Assembly: GCA_031772115.1 (NCBI GenBank)
Contig: JAPDPK010000033.1
Span: 2,356,001 to 2,420,000 of the forward strand
Length of the DNA stretch: 64,000 bases
Source: Heritiera littoralis
Taxonomy: Eukaryota > Streptophyta > Magnoliopsida > Malvales > Malvaceae
Direction: 5' to 3'
The notes under the pieces are model-generated. The model was not told the DNA's origin and did no database searches. It saw only the letters and a program-made list of their open reading frames with translations. Below, piece by piece: positions 35,601-47,700 of this stretch (positions are counted from its first letter, which is position 1; every line of letters begins with the position of its first letter). The position numbers were made by a program, and so were the translations under genes.

Positions 35601-38577
35601 TAAAGAGTTTAAGTTTTATGTATATAAATCTATCAAATAAGGATACTCAACAAGTATTCGTTTTCATTTGAGAGCTGCAAAATACACCCATTTTTTTCTT
35701 CCCACACCTTATTCTACACTATTAATTACTGTTTATTTAAGAGAAAAATGAGTGTAAGAAGAAAAAATAGGGTGTATTTAGCAGCACTCTTTTCATTTTC
35801 ATCCTCTTATTTATTGAGTTGTTCAAAATCATATCCCTCCTCGTCTTTGATTTAAAAAATTAGTACTCATATCCGTTATTGTTTGAATAAAAAATTTACT
35901 CATTGGATTTGAAAACTATCAACATCCTTATAGTTGAATACTAGATTATTATTTTTTGGTTGAAGACTAGGTTAGATGATATACACTTATCAAATTCTTT
36001 AAAATTACGAGTTTAAAACGATTTAAATATATGCCAATAAGACCTTGATTTAGTGATAAGAAAAAGACCTTAAAATTTTGAGATCTTAAGTTTGAATTTC
36101 ACTAAGGCTCCGTTTGGTACGCGAATTTCATTTTCCAAAAAATATTTTTCACATTTTTCAGTGTTTGGTACCTGTAAAACGTTTTCAGTTAACGGAAAAT
36201 GAAATTCGATCAACGAAAATGTGATAACTGTAAATTTTTCATTTATTGGAAATTGGAGAAAATAAATAAATAAATAAAAATTTGAGAATGGGATATTGGT
36301 GAAAATCCCGAGAATTGAAGAAGTGATAAATTGAAAAATTCGAGTGAAGGAAGTTAAATTGGAAATTCGAAAAATAAGGAAAGGAGAAAATTTAATTTGG
36401 ATAAATGAAAATCCAAATTAAATAAGAAAATGACAAAGGAAATGTGAAATATATTTATATAATTATATATTATATAAATGTATTTTGATGTAAATACATA
36501 TGTATTTAAATACCATATGGTATATAGTATATATTAATATACAGTGGTATATTTATGTATATATACTATTTTATCAATTTAAATAGTATATATGTATACA
36601 AGTATAATATTTTATGCATATATAAATATATATACATACATTATGAAAAATGTAAATATTAAATTATATTAAAATTTGAGTGTATATATATATATTGTAA
36701 ATACAATATATATTTTATTATTACATTTATATATATATATAAATGTTATTTAATTTAAAGTAAATGAAAATATACATTTTTTATGTGTAAATATATATTA
36801 TTAATATATAATATATATTTATATAGTATAAAGTACAAAGTACTATATAATAAAATAATATAATTATATTTATAATATAGTTATAAATATAATTATAATT
36901 AAAATAAAATAAAATAAAAAAGAGGAAGGAAAGATCGGGAAAACCCGATCCTTCCCGAGCAGAGGGGTCGACGGCAACACCCACTGCTGCCGTCGGCGAG
37001 ATAAAAGGGAGAGAAGAGTGGAGACGTCACCGGCAAGGGAGAGGAGAAGAAATTGATCGGTGGCGGAAAGGAACAAAAGTGGAACCAGGGGCAGAAACCG
37101 GCGAAACCGGAAGAGGAAAAAGAAAATGGATTTGGCGGTGCCAGCCAAACCGACCACCGCCACTGCAGCCACACCACCGCCGGAGGAAGAGGAAAACGTG
37201 GGAAGCCACCGGTGAGGCAGGGAACGGTGGAGGAAGGCCGACGGAGGAGGAGAAGAAACGGAAGGTAAACTGAGTAGATCCACCGTCATGCCGCCGAACC
37301 AGGCCGAACAGAGGCCACCGGTAGCTTCACCTTGACGTCAGCCAACAAAGGAGCGGTCGAACCGCCGGAGAACCGGCCGCCGGAGGAGAACCTGCTGTGG
37401 AGGAGACTGACCGGTCTGAACCGGTCCGGCCAACAAAGGAAAAAGGAAGAAAAAGAAAAAGAAAAAGAAAAAAAGAAAAGAAAAAAAAAGAAAAAAAAAG
37501 AAGAGAGAGAAAGAGAAAAAGAATTTCGAGAATTTGGAAAATTCTCGAGAATTGAAAAATTACGGGAAATCCCGGAAAACTCAGAAATCCGAGAATTTCG
37601 AGAATTATTTTCGAGTAATTAATTTAAATAATTATGGAAAACTTCTAAATTTTAGATTTTAATTTCTAAAAAATTCCCTCGATAACCGAGTCGATGGAAT
37701 AAGGCGAGGTGGGCGTGATCTTGGAGAGGCAGTCACTGACCCGAGACAGGTAAGGGATGCATGTGCAGCACTGTAAAGATATTCAGTCTGCATGTTTTAA
37801 TTACGAAATATTTTATGAAAATATTTTATGAAATTATTATGAGGAATGATTGGTTGGAAATTGGAATGAAGTACTGGTTGGAAATTATAAACTGTATTTT
37901 TCGTGCAGGAGGTTAGTCAATCGGCAGTTGTTATGCTGCCTAAAAATTTTTGAAAATTACATAAAATCATAATAAATGATTTTATTTCACGAGAAATAAT
38001 TTTCAATCATGAAAACCAAGAAATTGATTATTTTTCATAAAACATGAATATATGATATTCTATTTTTAAAATATTCATGTTTTCGATATCGGTGATAATG
38101 AAATCATTGAAAATTCTCACGATATGTAAATTACATGATTATTTTACATGAATTGAAATTCATGAAATGATTCACAAGAGATGAATTACTTGATTTAATT
38201 TACATGAAGTGATTTATCCGCATTGATTTACATGAAATGTATTCCATCGAAAATGAAATTTTTTACCGCTAATCGTTATTTGAAATTGATATTTTATTGT
38301 TAAATGAATGATTTATGAAAATGTTTTGAGACGGTTGTTCTTTAGTGATCATGCATACTGTTACCGACTGCAAGACCTTGATCAAGTTCGCAGGTTACCG
38401 ACATATTGATTACCGGCTGTGGGATTATTATGGTCAAACCCACATATTTACACAGCGAGCACCTGACCAGTGCGAATTGTGACCGACCGACGATGGCCAT
38501 TCGTTACCGATCGTCCCTTCGGAGATACCGATATTGTTTTATGCATGATTATATTAAATGTGACTGTCTCCACTGAA

Positions 38578-38780
38578 TTGTATTTGAATGATTTGAATAC
38601 CGAATTGAGTGAGGTGATGAATGACCCGTAAGGTACTTCGGGCCCTCACAATAAATACCAAATACTTTGAATACTGAATGAATTGATTTCTAAACGATTT
38701 AAATACCGAATGATTTGATTTTTGAACGATTTGAATACTAAACGATTTGAATACCGAATGATTTGAATATCGATTTAACT
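38578..38780. repeat. Short tandem repeats inside the solo LTR
   Basis: Units of 15-25 bases built on (g)atttgaatacc and gaatgatttgaat are repeated about eight times with variation. Confidence 0.6.
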
Positions 38781-39545
38781 GAAGTGCAAAGAAAGAAAAG
38801 GGTTACAGTGAATGACAGTAATGATTTTAAATGAAAAGATTTTATTGTATTACTGCTATCTACTGTTTACATGCAATATGATTTGAATGATAATGATTTA
38901 ACTAATATTCTTTTCAAAGAATATATGAATATTAGTTACCTTATTTAAATGCTTTATTTCATAAAAGCATTATTTTGAAAAGAATATGAAAATGATATGG
39001 AATAAGAAAGAAAAAGGATTTAAATTTCAAATGAAATGAAATTTATTACTCTCTACAGTTGCTTCTAGGTTCCGGGACAAGACAGGTATTTCAAAATACT
39101 TGTCTTACTCCATCCGAATTCCTAGCCGACTGTAGTATCCTTCCTACATGTGTGCCTAGAGCTCATAAGAAAAATGAAAAAGATTTTCAGCATATAGGAA
39201 GCTGAATATCAAGTATGCATATAATTCCCTTACTGAGCCGTGGTTTGCTCATCCCTTAATTTTTAACATTTCAGATTTTAGAGGATTGAGAGTTTGACAT
39301 CTAAAGGATTTCGGTTGTGCATTCGGGGACAATGCGACAGCTTGATTTATTATAAAAGGTACGATCATTTGTTTTTTGTATTTAGACATGGTCACCGTAC
39401 TGCTTCCTTATGAAGTAAGATAGGGGATATAATTCATATTATTATTTTATATGAAATTGGTTATATATAAGAGAAAAATAAAGTATCGCAGACAGCCCAA
39501 CCAAATGAGATGTATAGAATAAGATGAAAAAAATAGGGTCACGAG

Positions 39546-40422
39546 TAGACCTGTTCATTGGGCGGGGCGGGCCGGGCCGAAGGCCTATAACAACATATTT
39601 TGGCTATGTCCAAGCCCGGCCCGGCCCGTTAATTCGGGCCTGGATTTTAGTCCAAGCCCGTTTTTAATTTTATTACATAAGCCCGAGGCCCGGCCCTACC
39701 CGCCTGTATTTTATTTATTTATTTATTTTTGTATTTTATTTTTTATTTATTTATTTTTTATTCTTTTATTCCCTTTAAAATTTAATTTAATTTGTCAAAA
39801 TTTTCATGTTAATTTTCATATTAAATATATATAATCATGTTTATTAATCAATAATATTTTATATACATATAATTATATTATACTTAATAGATATATTTTA
39901 AAAAAACTTAATTAATAATATGTTCGGGCTGGGCTGGGCCGGGCTTGGGCTTTAGACAGTCAAGCCCGGGTCCTGGCCCGGGCCCATTTTTGATCGGGCC
40001 TACAAATTTTATCCAGGCCGATAATATACATCTAATATTTTTGTCCAAGCCTGACCAAATTTTGAACGGGCCTTCGAGCTTGGGCTAGGGGTGTAAATGA
40101 GACACTAGTGCTCGCAAGCTACTCGGGCTCGACTCGAAAAAAACTCGAATTCGGCTCGATTTTTATCGAGCCGAGCTCGAGCTCGAGCAGTTCGAGTTGT
40201 CGAGCGAGCCGAGTTCGAGTATTGTAATACTCAGCTCGAGTAGCTCGCGAGCCTAATCGAGCTTTTTTATTTTAATATATATTTTTATATCTATTTTATT
40301 ATTAAATTACAAATACACCCTTATATATATAAAACATAACCCAAAAACCTAAAAAACCTAAATTCTCTTCTCTTCTCATCAGCCGCTCACCCTTCTCTCT
40401 TTCCCATCTACCGCCTCACCCT

Positions 40423-40463
<41 letters not shown>

Positions 40464-41577
40464 TCACCATCTCAGCTTTCCTCTGTCATCTATCGTCGTC
40501 TCACTCTTCTTCTCTCTTTTAGCCATCGCTTTCTTTTGGATTCACACAACTCTATGGAGGGACGAGCGATTATGGAATCAGGAGTAGATCGAGTTCACGA
40601 AGCGAGTTGTCCAATGACGATCCAAGCAAAGATCCGGCATAACGAAAGCAAAAGGGAGAACACTGCTTTTGTAAACTTCCATTTTTTATGAAGTATTTCA
40701 ATGTTTATGTCTTTATACCTTTTTATTCATTTTGACATCAGTTGCAGCAAAGTCAGTTAGACCTCCTATCATTTTTCACGTTTCAAAAGAAAATTTGTCT
40801 GAGATTTTGAATTTGAGTTTTACCCAAAATTAGGATCTAGGGGGTTTGGCTTTCTTGGATCGATTTATTTAGGGGCTTTGTTGCTTGGTGGTAGCTGTTG
40901 TTTTTGTTTTAGTTGTTTAAATCTATTTTTCCATTTTGCTCTGTCTCGACGGCTAGTGTTTCTTTGGGTGGTTTCTGTTAAGAGATCATGATGTATCTGC
41001 TCTTTTTCCATTAATAAAATCACTTGTTGGCTGAGTAGAAAAAAAAAGCGAACATATCAGTTAGATTTTCCTAAGTTAATTCATTAGCCTCTTACAGGAA
41101 CCTATCTTGATCGTCGATAGTTTTTTTTTTTTTCCAAAAATTTTATGTAATCCATATTAATTTTTGTTGTTTCCTTTAAGTCATCTGTAATTGTTGCTAT
41201 TTTATTTTCTTGGCAGATCTTTTTTTTTCAGAATGATTTTAATTTTAAAAATTGATTCTAAACTGCATTGACGAATTTCTAGATGGTTCTTATTTGTTTG
41301 GGAATGTCTTTTTATTTTAAAAAAAATTGAAGTCGAGCTCAAGCTCAGCTAATCGAGCTTGATATTGAGCATAAAAAATCGAGCTTAATCGAGCGAGCTC
41401 GAGTAGCTCGATTTTGGATTTCGAGTCGAGCTCGAGCTCAAAAATTAAGACTCGATCGAGTCGAGTCGAGTATCGAGCATCAAGTTTTCCTGTCGAGCTC
41501 GAGCTCGAGCACTCCATTGTATCGGCTCGGCTCGGCTCGATTACACCCCTAGGTAACCCGACCCTTGAGCAGGTCTA
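39546..41577. mobile_element. hAT-like non-autonomous element with GGGCC-rich ends
   Basis: The ends tagacctgttcattgggcgg and cgacccttgagcaggtcta are inverted repeats. The flanks gtcacgag (39538-39545) and gtcacggg (41578-41585) form an 8-bp target duplication with one mismatch, as for hAT elements. The subterminal regions are rich in gggccgggc motifs. It contains no transposase and is interrupted by a second element at 40086-41551. Its own sequence is therefore only about 570 bp. Confidence 0.75.
40086..41551. mobile_element. Second hAT-like element with CGAGCTCGAG ends, nested in the first
   Basis: The ends taggggtgtaaatgagac and ctcgattacacccctа-type (taggggtgtaa inverted) bound 1.47 kb. 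About 150 bp at the left end and 220 bp at the right are dense in gagctcgag/tcgagc motifs. The centre (40340-41270) has a leader-like CT-rich stretch (cttccctctctctctctctc at about 40420-40460) and exon-like sequence, perhaps a captured host fragment. No 8-bp target duplication is visible (gcttgggc left, ggtaaccc right), so one flank may have been altered. Confidence 0.6.
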
Positions 41578-42104
41578 GTCACGGGATGTGACAGAAAAAT
41601 CTTTAAGGATTTTGGGAAATTGTCTTACCATTTTCAAAAGGGGAAGACAATTTTTAAACCTATGTCACTGTTAAGAAAAAAACTTCACTGAAACTCAACC
41701 TAATCTATATTGAGTTAAAACAACAAGCAATAGAAAATATTTTTCAGCACATCAACCAAACAACAGAAAATATTAGCTTTTCCAGAAAATCAAATTTTTC
41801 CGAAATTATTTTACAGAAATCATTTTCTGAAAATCATTTTACGCGAACCAAACAGAGCCTAAGTGTGAATTTGAATTAGTTTATTTGGTATTTGTTTAAT
41901 TTCTTATTATAATTTGTATTTATTAATTTATCGAATTATCAATTCATGAAAGATAATATGTTAATTATAATTGTAGTTTTGAATAAAAATGTACTACTAA
42001 AAAAACAATTTAAACTTGTAATATCTATTTTCGTGAATTAGCAACAAATAGGGATTGAAGGGTAAAAAAAAAAGGAGAAAAAGTTGGATACATAGTTTAA
42101 AATC

Positions 42105-42486
42105 GGCTTAATAGCCAAAAAAACCCTCAACCTTTAGTCCAAAATGAAATTCAACTTTCAATGTTTTATTGCATGAAATTCAGTCCATAAACTTTTATTT
42201 CAGTGGAAATAAATCCTCAACCTTTTACAATTATGCAATTAAGTCAAAATTTGTTAAATGACACTAACTGCTATTAGTTTTGCATACGTAGTAGCTGACG
42301 TGGATAGCTTAGTTAGCTGCCACGTGGTATGCCATGTATGCAAAACTAACGGCAGTTAGTTTATTTAACAGATTTGGTCTATTTCCATTGAAATAAAAGT
42401 TTATAGATTGAATTTCATGAAATAAAACGTTGAGGGTCGAATTCTATTTTGAGATAAAGATTGAGGATTTATTTGGGTATTAAGCC
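42105..42486. mobile_element. MULE-type MITE with perfect 9-bp target duplication
   Basis: The 382-bp element starts ggcttaatagccaaa and ends tttgggtattaagcc, with long inverted arms (for example tgaaattcagtccataaac against gtttatagattgaatttca). The 9-bp repeats tttaaaatc at 42096-42104 and 42487-42495 are identical. The centre has gctgacgtggatagc / agctgccacgtggtatgc. It is non-coding. A related but older element is at 2238-2507. Confidence 0.85.
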
Positions 42487-42495
42487 TTTAAAATC

Positions 42496-44030
42496 CAATA
42501 GTGAAAGGGCAAATCGGAAAATGAAAGAAGAAAGAAAGAGCGTGATGTCAATGAAAGAGGGAATGAGATCCTTGGCTTGTCGCTATGTCATTATCGCCAA
42601 GATATGTGATGTTGATCTTTTACTTTTTTATTATTGTTATATATTTTGTGTTCTGATTCTTTTATTATTTTTATTTATTTTTCTAATATTTTCCTTTCTC
42701 TCTTTCATTGTCTTTGTTCCATGGTGGGGAGAAGGAGAGAGAGAGAAAAGAAAAGCCATGATTTAATATTACAAAGAAATCAAAAACACAATCAAATCAC
42801 ATGTTGAAGGCAAACACCTTGGCTTTGGTCTCCCTTCCAAAGTCAATCCCCATTTCACCATTTCTTTCTCCAATCAAAATTAGCATCCCATTATCTTTTT
42901 TTTTTTAATTCACAGTGTGTTTTTTTAATAATAAAAAAATCTTTCATTTGTGATTTGATAATTCTTAATGATGCATGTTGCATTACATTTATCCAATTCA
43001 TACCTAACAATGATAATAGTTTTTGGTCATATATAAAAAATATTGTATTAAATGATTTTTTTTATCAACATATAATTTTTTATTCAGATTTTGTTAAATA
43101 TTTTTTTGATTGGAGATTTTGTTAAATATTTGTATTATTAAAAAAATCAATTATTTTATACATACTATATACAAGGATTAAATTGTAAATATTTAATTTA
43201 ATAGTTTCCTTAATAATAACCGTAACAAACTATTGATTTTTTTTAACAATGTAATCAATGATATATATTGATGGGGATACTTATTTTTCTTTAATGGCAC
43301 TTTACATATTGATTTACCAAATTAAAAATTGATTTTGAATTAAAAAATAAATAATTTTTTTAACAAGAAAAACTTTTGATTCAAAAGTTGAGTAATAAAA
43401 ATAACAAATATGAATACATTTTTAATAGAAAATAATGAGTAAAAGAATTTATAAAGTCACCATTAAATTATTTTTATTTTTTTATATTGTTACCAACCAA
43501 TGAACCAAAGTTAAAGAGATACCCAATATAATCACTACAATATAAATATAAAATTCAAGGGCTTCAAACCTATTTTACAATCAAGTTGAAAAGGAATATT
43601 TTGGAGGAAAAATTTGGAAAAATAAAAAGACAAAGTGTGGTGAGAAAATTGTATTACAATAAATAATAATAATAATAAATTGTACTACAATAAATAATAA
43701 TAAATAAATACTGAAAAAAAAGGAAAAATAAAGAGAGGAGAAGGTGAGCAGAGAGAAAGTAGAAGAGTGAAATTTGAAGAGAGAGAAAGAGAAAGTGTTA
43801 GTTTAAGTGGGTTTTGTCTAGAGATAGACAACAGCGTATCTGCAAAAATCCTAAAAATTCGATTCAGTTTTACTTTAAAAATCAAATAAGAGAGTTGGAA
43901 ATATTAAAAAAACAAAGTGCATTAAACTATTACTACAACAAAAATAAATTCATACTTTTTTTAAAAAACAAAATCTGTGAAAAAGGGTAGCACAGATCAA
44001 AAGAGGACCATGGAAAAACTTATTGTTCTT
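42496..44030. other. AT-rich intergenic DNA upstream of the cytokinin receptor
   Basis: No gene is seen. A purine-rich stretch (about 43715-43800, gagagaaagagaaagtg) and an AAT microsatellite (about 43660-43705) are the only low-complexity features. Distal promoter elements of the receptor may lie here. Confidence 0.5.
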
Positions 44031-44787
44031 ATTTTTTACAATTATTCAATGTACAGGTAAACAGTCTACCCTTTCGAGTGACCCCATTGCTTACCCCAAA
44101 GATCCTGCACTTTCTTTATCTTTTTTTTTTAGGTCATTGCTTTGTTGTGCTTTGCTGTGAGTGTTCATTGGTCAATCTGCGGAATTTGATTTTAATATAG
44201 AAGAAAAACAGTGAACATGCTCTTCTTTATCTTTGTTGTCTTGGACTAAAACAGCACTTTCACGCTTGGAAGAGAACATGATTAGTGTTGTTTCTCTGTG
44301 AAATCCAATTTTTTTATTATGGCAAGAGAGAAAAAAAGAACCCACTTTTTTGTAGAGAGAGATAATGAGATATATTAGGAATTTGAGCTGTTTTACATCT
44401 TTTGAGAGCCATGCTTGCCTCTGAAACTCTTTCTTGAGTTCTGGGTCTCTTCTCTTTCTCTCGCTGTGTTGGGAAAACTAATCCTTTGGGCCATTTCGTT
44501 GTTCAAGCTTGTATTTGTTTTTCAAACTGTGGTTTTTGAATCACGCGAAACAATGCTATGATGATTAATAAACTTGGAGTTTTGGCTTAGCAGGTAGCCT
44601 TTTCTTTCTGTTTCAGAAAAGGGTGTTTGTTGAAATTGCCAGTACTTCGATGAAAGTTGCCTTATTTATAGAATTATTATAGTGGATATATGCATGTTTT
44701 CTTGGGGGCTTTTTCTAGCTTAGAGATGAGGTGGGTATCAAAAAAAGAAGAAGAAAAACAAGTTGAGATAGTCTTGTGCTTTTGCTG
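44031..44787 (+). other. Promoter-proximal region and 5' leader of the cytokinin receptor
   Basis: Pyrimidine-rich leader-like sequence (tcttctctttctctcgctgt near 44447) precedes the start codon. In-frame TGA at 44764-44766 excludes a longer unspliced N terminus. Several upstream ATGs occur; the last pertinent one opens the uORF at 44690. A leader intron is possible (tttctgtttcag at about 44607-44618 is acceptor-like), but no donor can be chosen with confidence. Confidence 0.45.
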
Positions 44788-44788
44788 A
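44690..44788 (+). promoter_or_regulatory. Upstream ORF overlapping the receptor start codon (TGATG)
   Basis: ATGCATGTTTTC... at 44690 opens 32 codons and ends in TGA at 44786-44788. The last base of this stop is the first base of the receptor ATG (44788-44790). If the leader is unspliced here, ribosomes translating the uORF would terminate exactly at the main start. A role in limiting receptor translation is inference. Confidence 0.5.
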
Positions 44789-47700
44789 TGGGTCTCAAGT
44801 TGCAACAGAGCCACCACCACTCAGTGGCTGTCAAAGTGAATGAACAAATGGGGACCAAAAGAGGGTTCACATTTATTCAGGCTAACAGGGCTTGGTTGCC
44901 AAAATTTCTGTTGCTTTGGGTAATGGTCATGGCTTTTCTGAGCACTTGGATCTACAAAAAAATGGATGCTGACAACAAAGTAAGGAGAAAGGAAGTACTG
45001 AGTAGCATGTGTGATCAGAGGGCGAGGATGTTGCAGGATCAATTCAGTGTTAGTGTTAACCATGTTCATGCCCTGGCCATTCTTGTCTCCACTTTTCATT
45101 ACTACAAGAATCCATCTGCTATTGATCAGGTTTGTGCTTCTTGTTCTTGAATTTTGATCTTGTTGTCCTTCTTGTTGGTGGAATTCATGGGGTTCTGTAT
45201 GGTTTTTGTGGAGAGTTGAGACAAATATGGAAATTTGGAAGTTCCAATTTTTAGTTTTACATTTTGCAGTATTTTGTTGGAAAAATAGCTTTTGTAAAAG
45301 TTGGTCTGGTTGATCTTATATTTTCTTGGAAATCCTAGATGTTAATGAAATGTTTATCTTGTTCATCTTTTGTCTGAGTTTCGGAAAATTGAACATGGCA
45401 TCTTAGATTATTGCTTTTTCTGATTGTGCACTTTGTGCTACGATTTTTTGCAATAAATGCAGGAGACCTTTGCCGAGTACACTGCCAGAACTGCTTTTGA
45501 GCGGCCACTGCTTAGTGGGGTGGCCTATGCAGAAAGAGTGGTACATTCAGAGAGGGAGAAATTTGAAAGGCAGCATGGCTGGACAATAAAGACAATGCAG
45601 AGGGAACCTTCTCCTATTCGAGATGAATATGCTCCTGTGATATTCTCTCAGGAAACCGTTTCTTACATTGAATCACTTGACATGATGTCGGGGGAGGTAT
45701 GCTATTTACCGTCTACAATCAGCTGACAATTTTTAGGCTTTACATTTAGTTAGATATTTAAATTCACTGTTAGACTGGATCGGCAATATCCGTGTTCCAA
45801 TACGCAGGAGGACCGAGAAAACATCTTAAGGGGTAGGAGCACTGGGAAAGCTGTCCTAACTAGCCCCTTCAGGCTACTGGGTTCTTATCATCTTGGTGTT
45901 GTGTTGACATTCCCTGTGTACAAATCCAAGCTCCCACTGAGGCCGACTGTGGAAGAGCGCATTGAAGCAACTGCAGGGTAAGTCCCTTCTTTTTCTAATT
46001 GGAATGGCAAACTTTTGTTTGAAATGCATTTGTGCTTGATCTTGTTTGTAAGCTTTTGCCTAACAGAGTTAATGAATTTATTGAAATTTATTGGTCAAAT
46101 TGAAAAGCAAACAAGATAGTTTGAGAGAGTTCATGATGAGAAAGTTCACAGTCTATTGCAACTGCAGTTGTAGTAGTATGTGCATTTCAAAAGGAAAGGT
46201 TTAGACTTTTGTTCATGTGATTTGTGGTGATGAAGTTAGTTAGTTGAAGGTATATAAGTTAAGCAGAAAATGTACTGTTCTTTTGTTCTTCTTTTAGTAG
46301 ATGATCAGAAATCCTAATCTCCTCTTCTCCTGTGGGATTCTGTAGAGCACGACCTTTGATACAGCAATTGTCCAAAGCAACACCTATTTAGGAAATTGTT
46401 GCTTTAAGACCTTATCATGGTTATGCTGACATCACAATTTTTGCTAGCACTGCTGACAACAATTGCTGTTTCATATTGTGATCATCACTAGCAATGTGGT
46501 GCTCCATGATTTGATACGGTTAACAGCACTTCGATTTTGGTGTCTGCATAAGCACCTCTACCACCCTTACATCACTTGCACCTGGCATTTGACATTTTTA
46601 TTTTCTTCATGAATTTGAGTTTTAACATTCATTACAAAATACTACCTTTTTACCTGACTAACTAGGCTTGCAGTTATTATGATGGCTTGAAAACTGGAGC
46701 AAATTGCTTTTGGTAGATTTGTGCATCATAGATTTTGTTATGTATTAACGAATTTCTAAATTAAAGCAGATACCTTGGTGGAGCCTTTGATGTGGAGTCT
46801 CTTGTGGAGAATCTACTTGGGCAACTTGCTGGAAATCAGGCGATTCTAGTGAATGTGTACGACGTTACTAATTATTCAGATCACCTGATTATGTATGGTA
46901 ACCAATATCAAGATGGCGACTTGTCTCTGTTGCATGAAAGCAAGCTTGATTTTGGAGATCCATTTAGGAAGCATCAAATGATATGTAGGTAAGTGTTTTA
47001 CCGACTAATCATTCACGAGGTTGATGGAATGACTGCAGTTGTTTTTGCAAGCACTTACTATTTGGCATTCTGAGCAGATATCATCAGAAGGCACCCACAT
47101 CATGGACAGCGCTGACCACTGCATTCTTATTCTTTGTGATCTGCTTATTAGTTGGCTATATCTTATATGGTGCTGCAATACACATTGTCAAAGTTGAAGA
47201 TGATTTCAATGAAATGCAAGAACTAAAGGTTCGAGCGGAAGCTGCTGATGTTGCCAAGTCACAGGTATGGCTGTCAAGATATATCTAACAACACTTGGTT
47301 TCCCACCCATTTCCATGCTAAAACTAATAGTGACTTGAGTATTGCTTCTGTTCTTGATAACAGTTTCTGGCAACAGTTTCTCATGAAATTAGGACTCCCA
47401 TGAATGGCATCCTTGGTGTGTTCCAGATCCCTCAAGTTTTTCTCTGTAAAATATACTTGTAAGGACATTAACTGATTTTAGTCCCGTAATGTTCTGATGA
47501 CTTTTTGAATGGTTGCAGGGATGCTTGCTTTGCTTTTAGATACAGACTTAAGTTCAACACAAAGGGACTATGCTCAGACTGCTCAAGTTTGTGGAAAGGC
47601 ACTGATAACGTTGATAAATGAGGTGCTTGATCGGGCGAAAATTGAAGCGGGAAAGTTGGAGCTGGAAACTGTCCCCTTTGATCTTCGATCTATCCTAGAC

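Larger units (their letters stand above)
36220..41593 (+). mobile_element. Solo LTR (Ty3/gypsy-like) inserted in the MITE and itself split by an hAT-like element
   Basis: It begins TGTGATAACTG, ends CACGGGATGTGACA, and is flanked by a perfect 5-bp target duplication GAAAA (36215-36219 and 41594-41598). Without the inserted hAT element the LTR is about 3.3 kb. It has a GC-rich block (about 36925-37430), short repeats with accgaatgatttgaat (38578-38780), a cttactgagccgtggtttgc segment and TATAAAAGG at 39351-39359. No internal coding region remains. The frames at 36781-37622 lie in the GC-rich part and are not genes. A Ty3/gypsy origin is inferred from the end sequences. Confidence 0.82.
36106..41859. 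mobile_element. PIF/Harbinger-like MITE, split by later insertions
   Basis: The left end ggctccgtttggtacgcgaa pairs with the right end ttacgcgaaccaaacagagcc as terminal inverted repeats. The 3-bp target duplication TAA at 36103-36105 and 41860-41862 is the mark of PIF/Harbinger (Tourist-type) elements. Only 36106-36219 and 41594-41859 belong to this element (about 375 bp once the inner target duplication is removed). The rest is a solo LTR inserted into it. Confidence 0.75.

Noticed and set aside
36781..37622. Several frames of 60-139 codons, including a Lys/Glu-rich one
   Set aside because: They sit in the GC-rich and purine-rich part of the second solo LTR and mirror one another on opposite strands. 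They are compositional artefacts.
44821..45097. Antisense frame over receptor exon 1 and other minus-strand frames within the receptor
   Set aside because: They are shadows of a strongly supported coding exon with conserved protein sequence on the plus strand.
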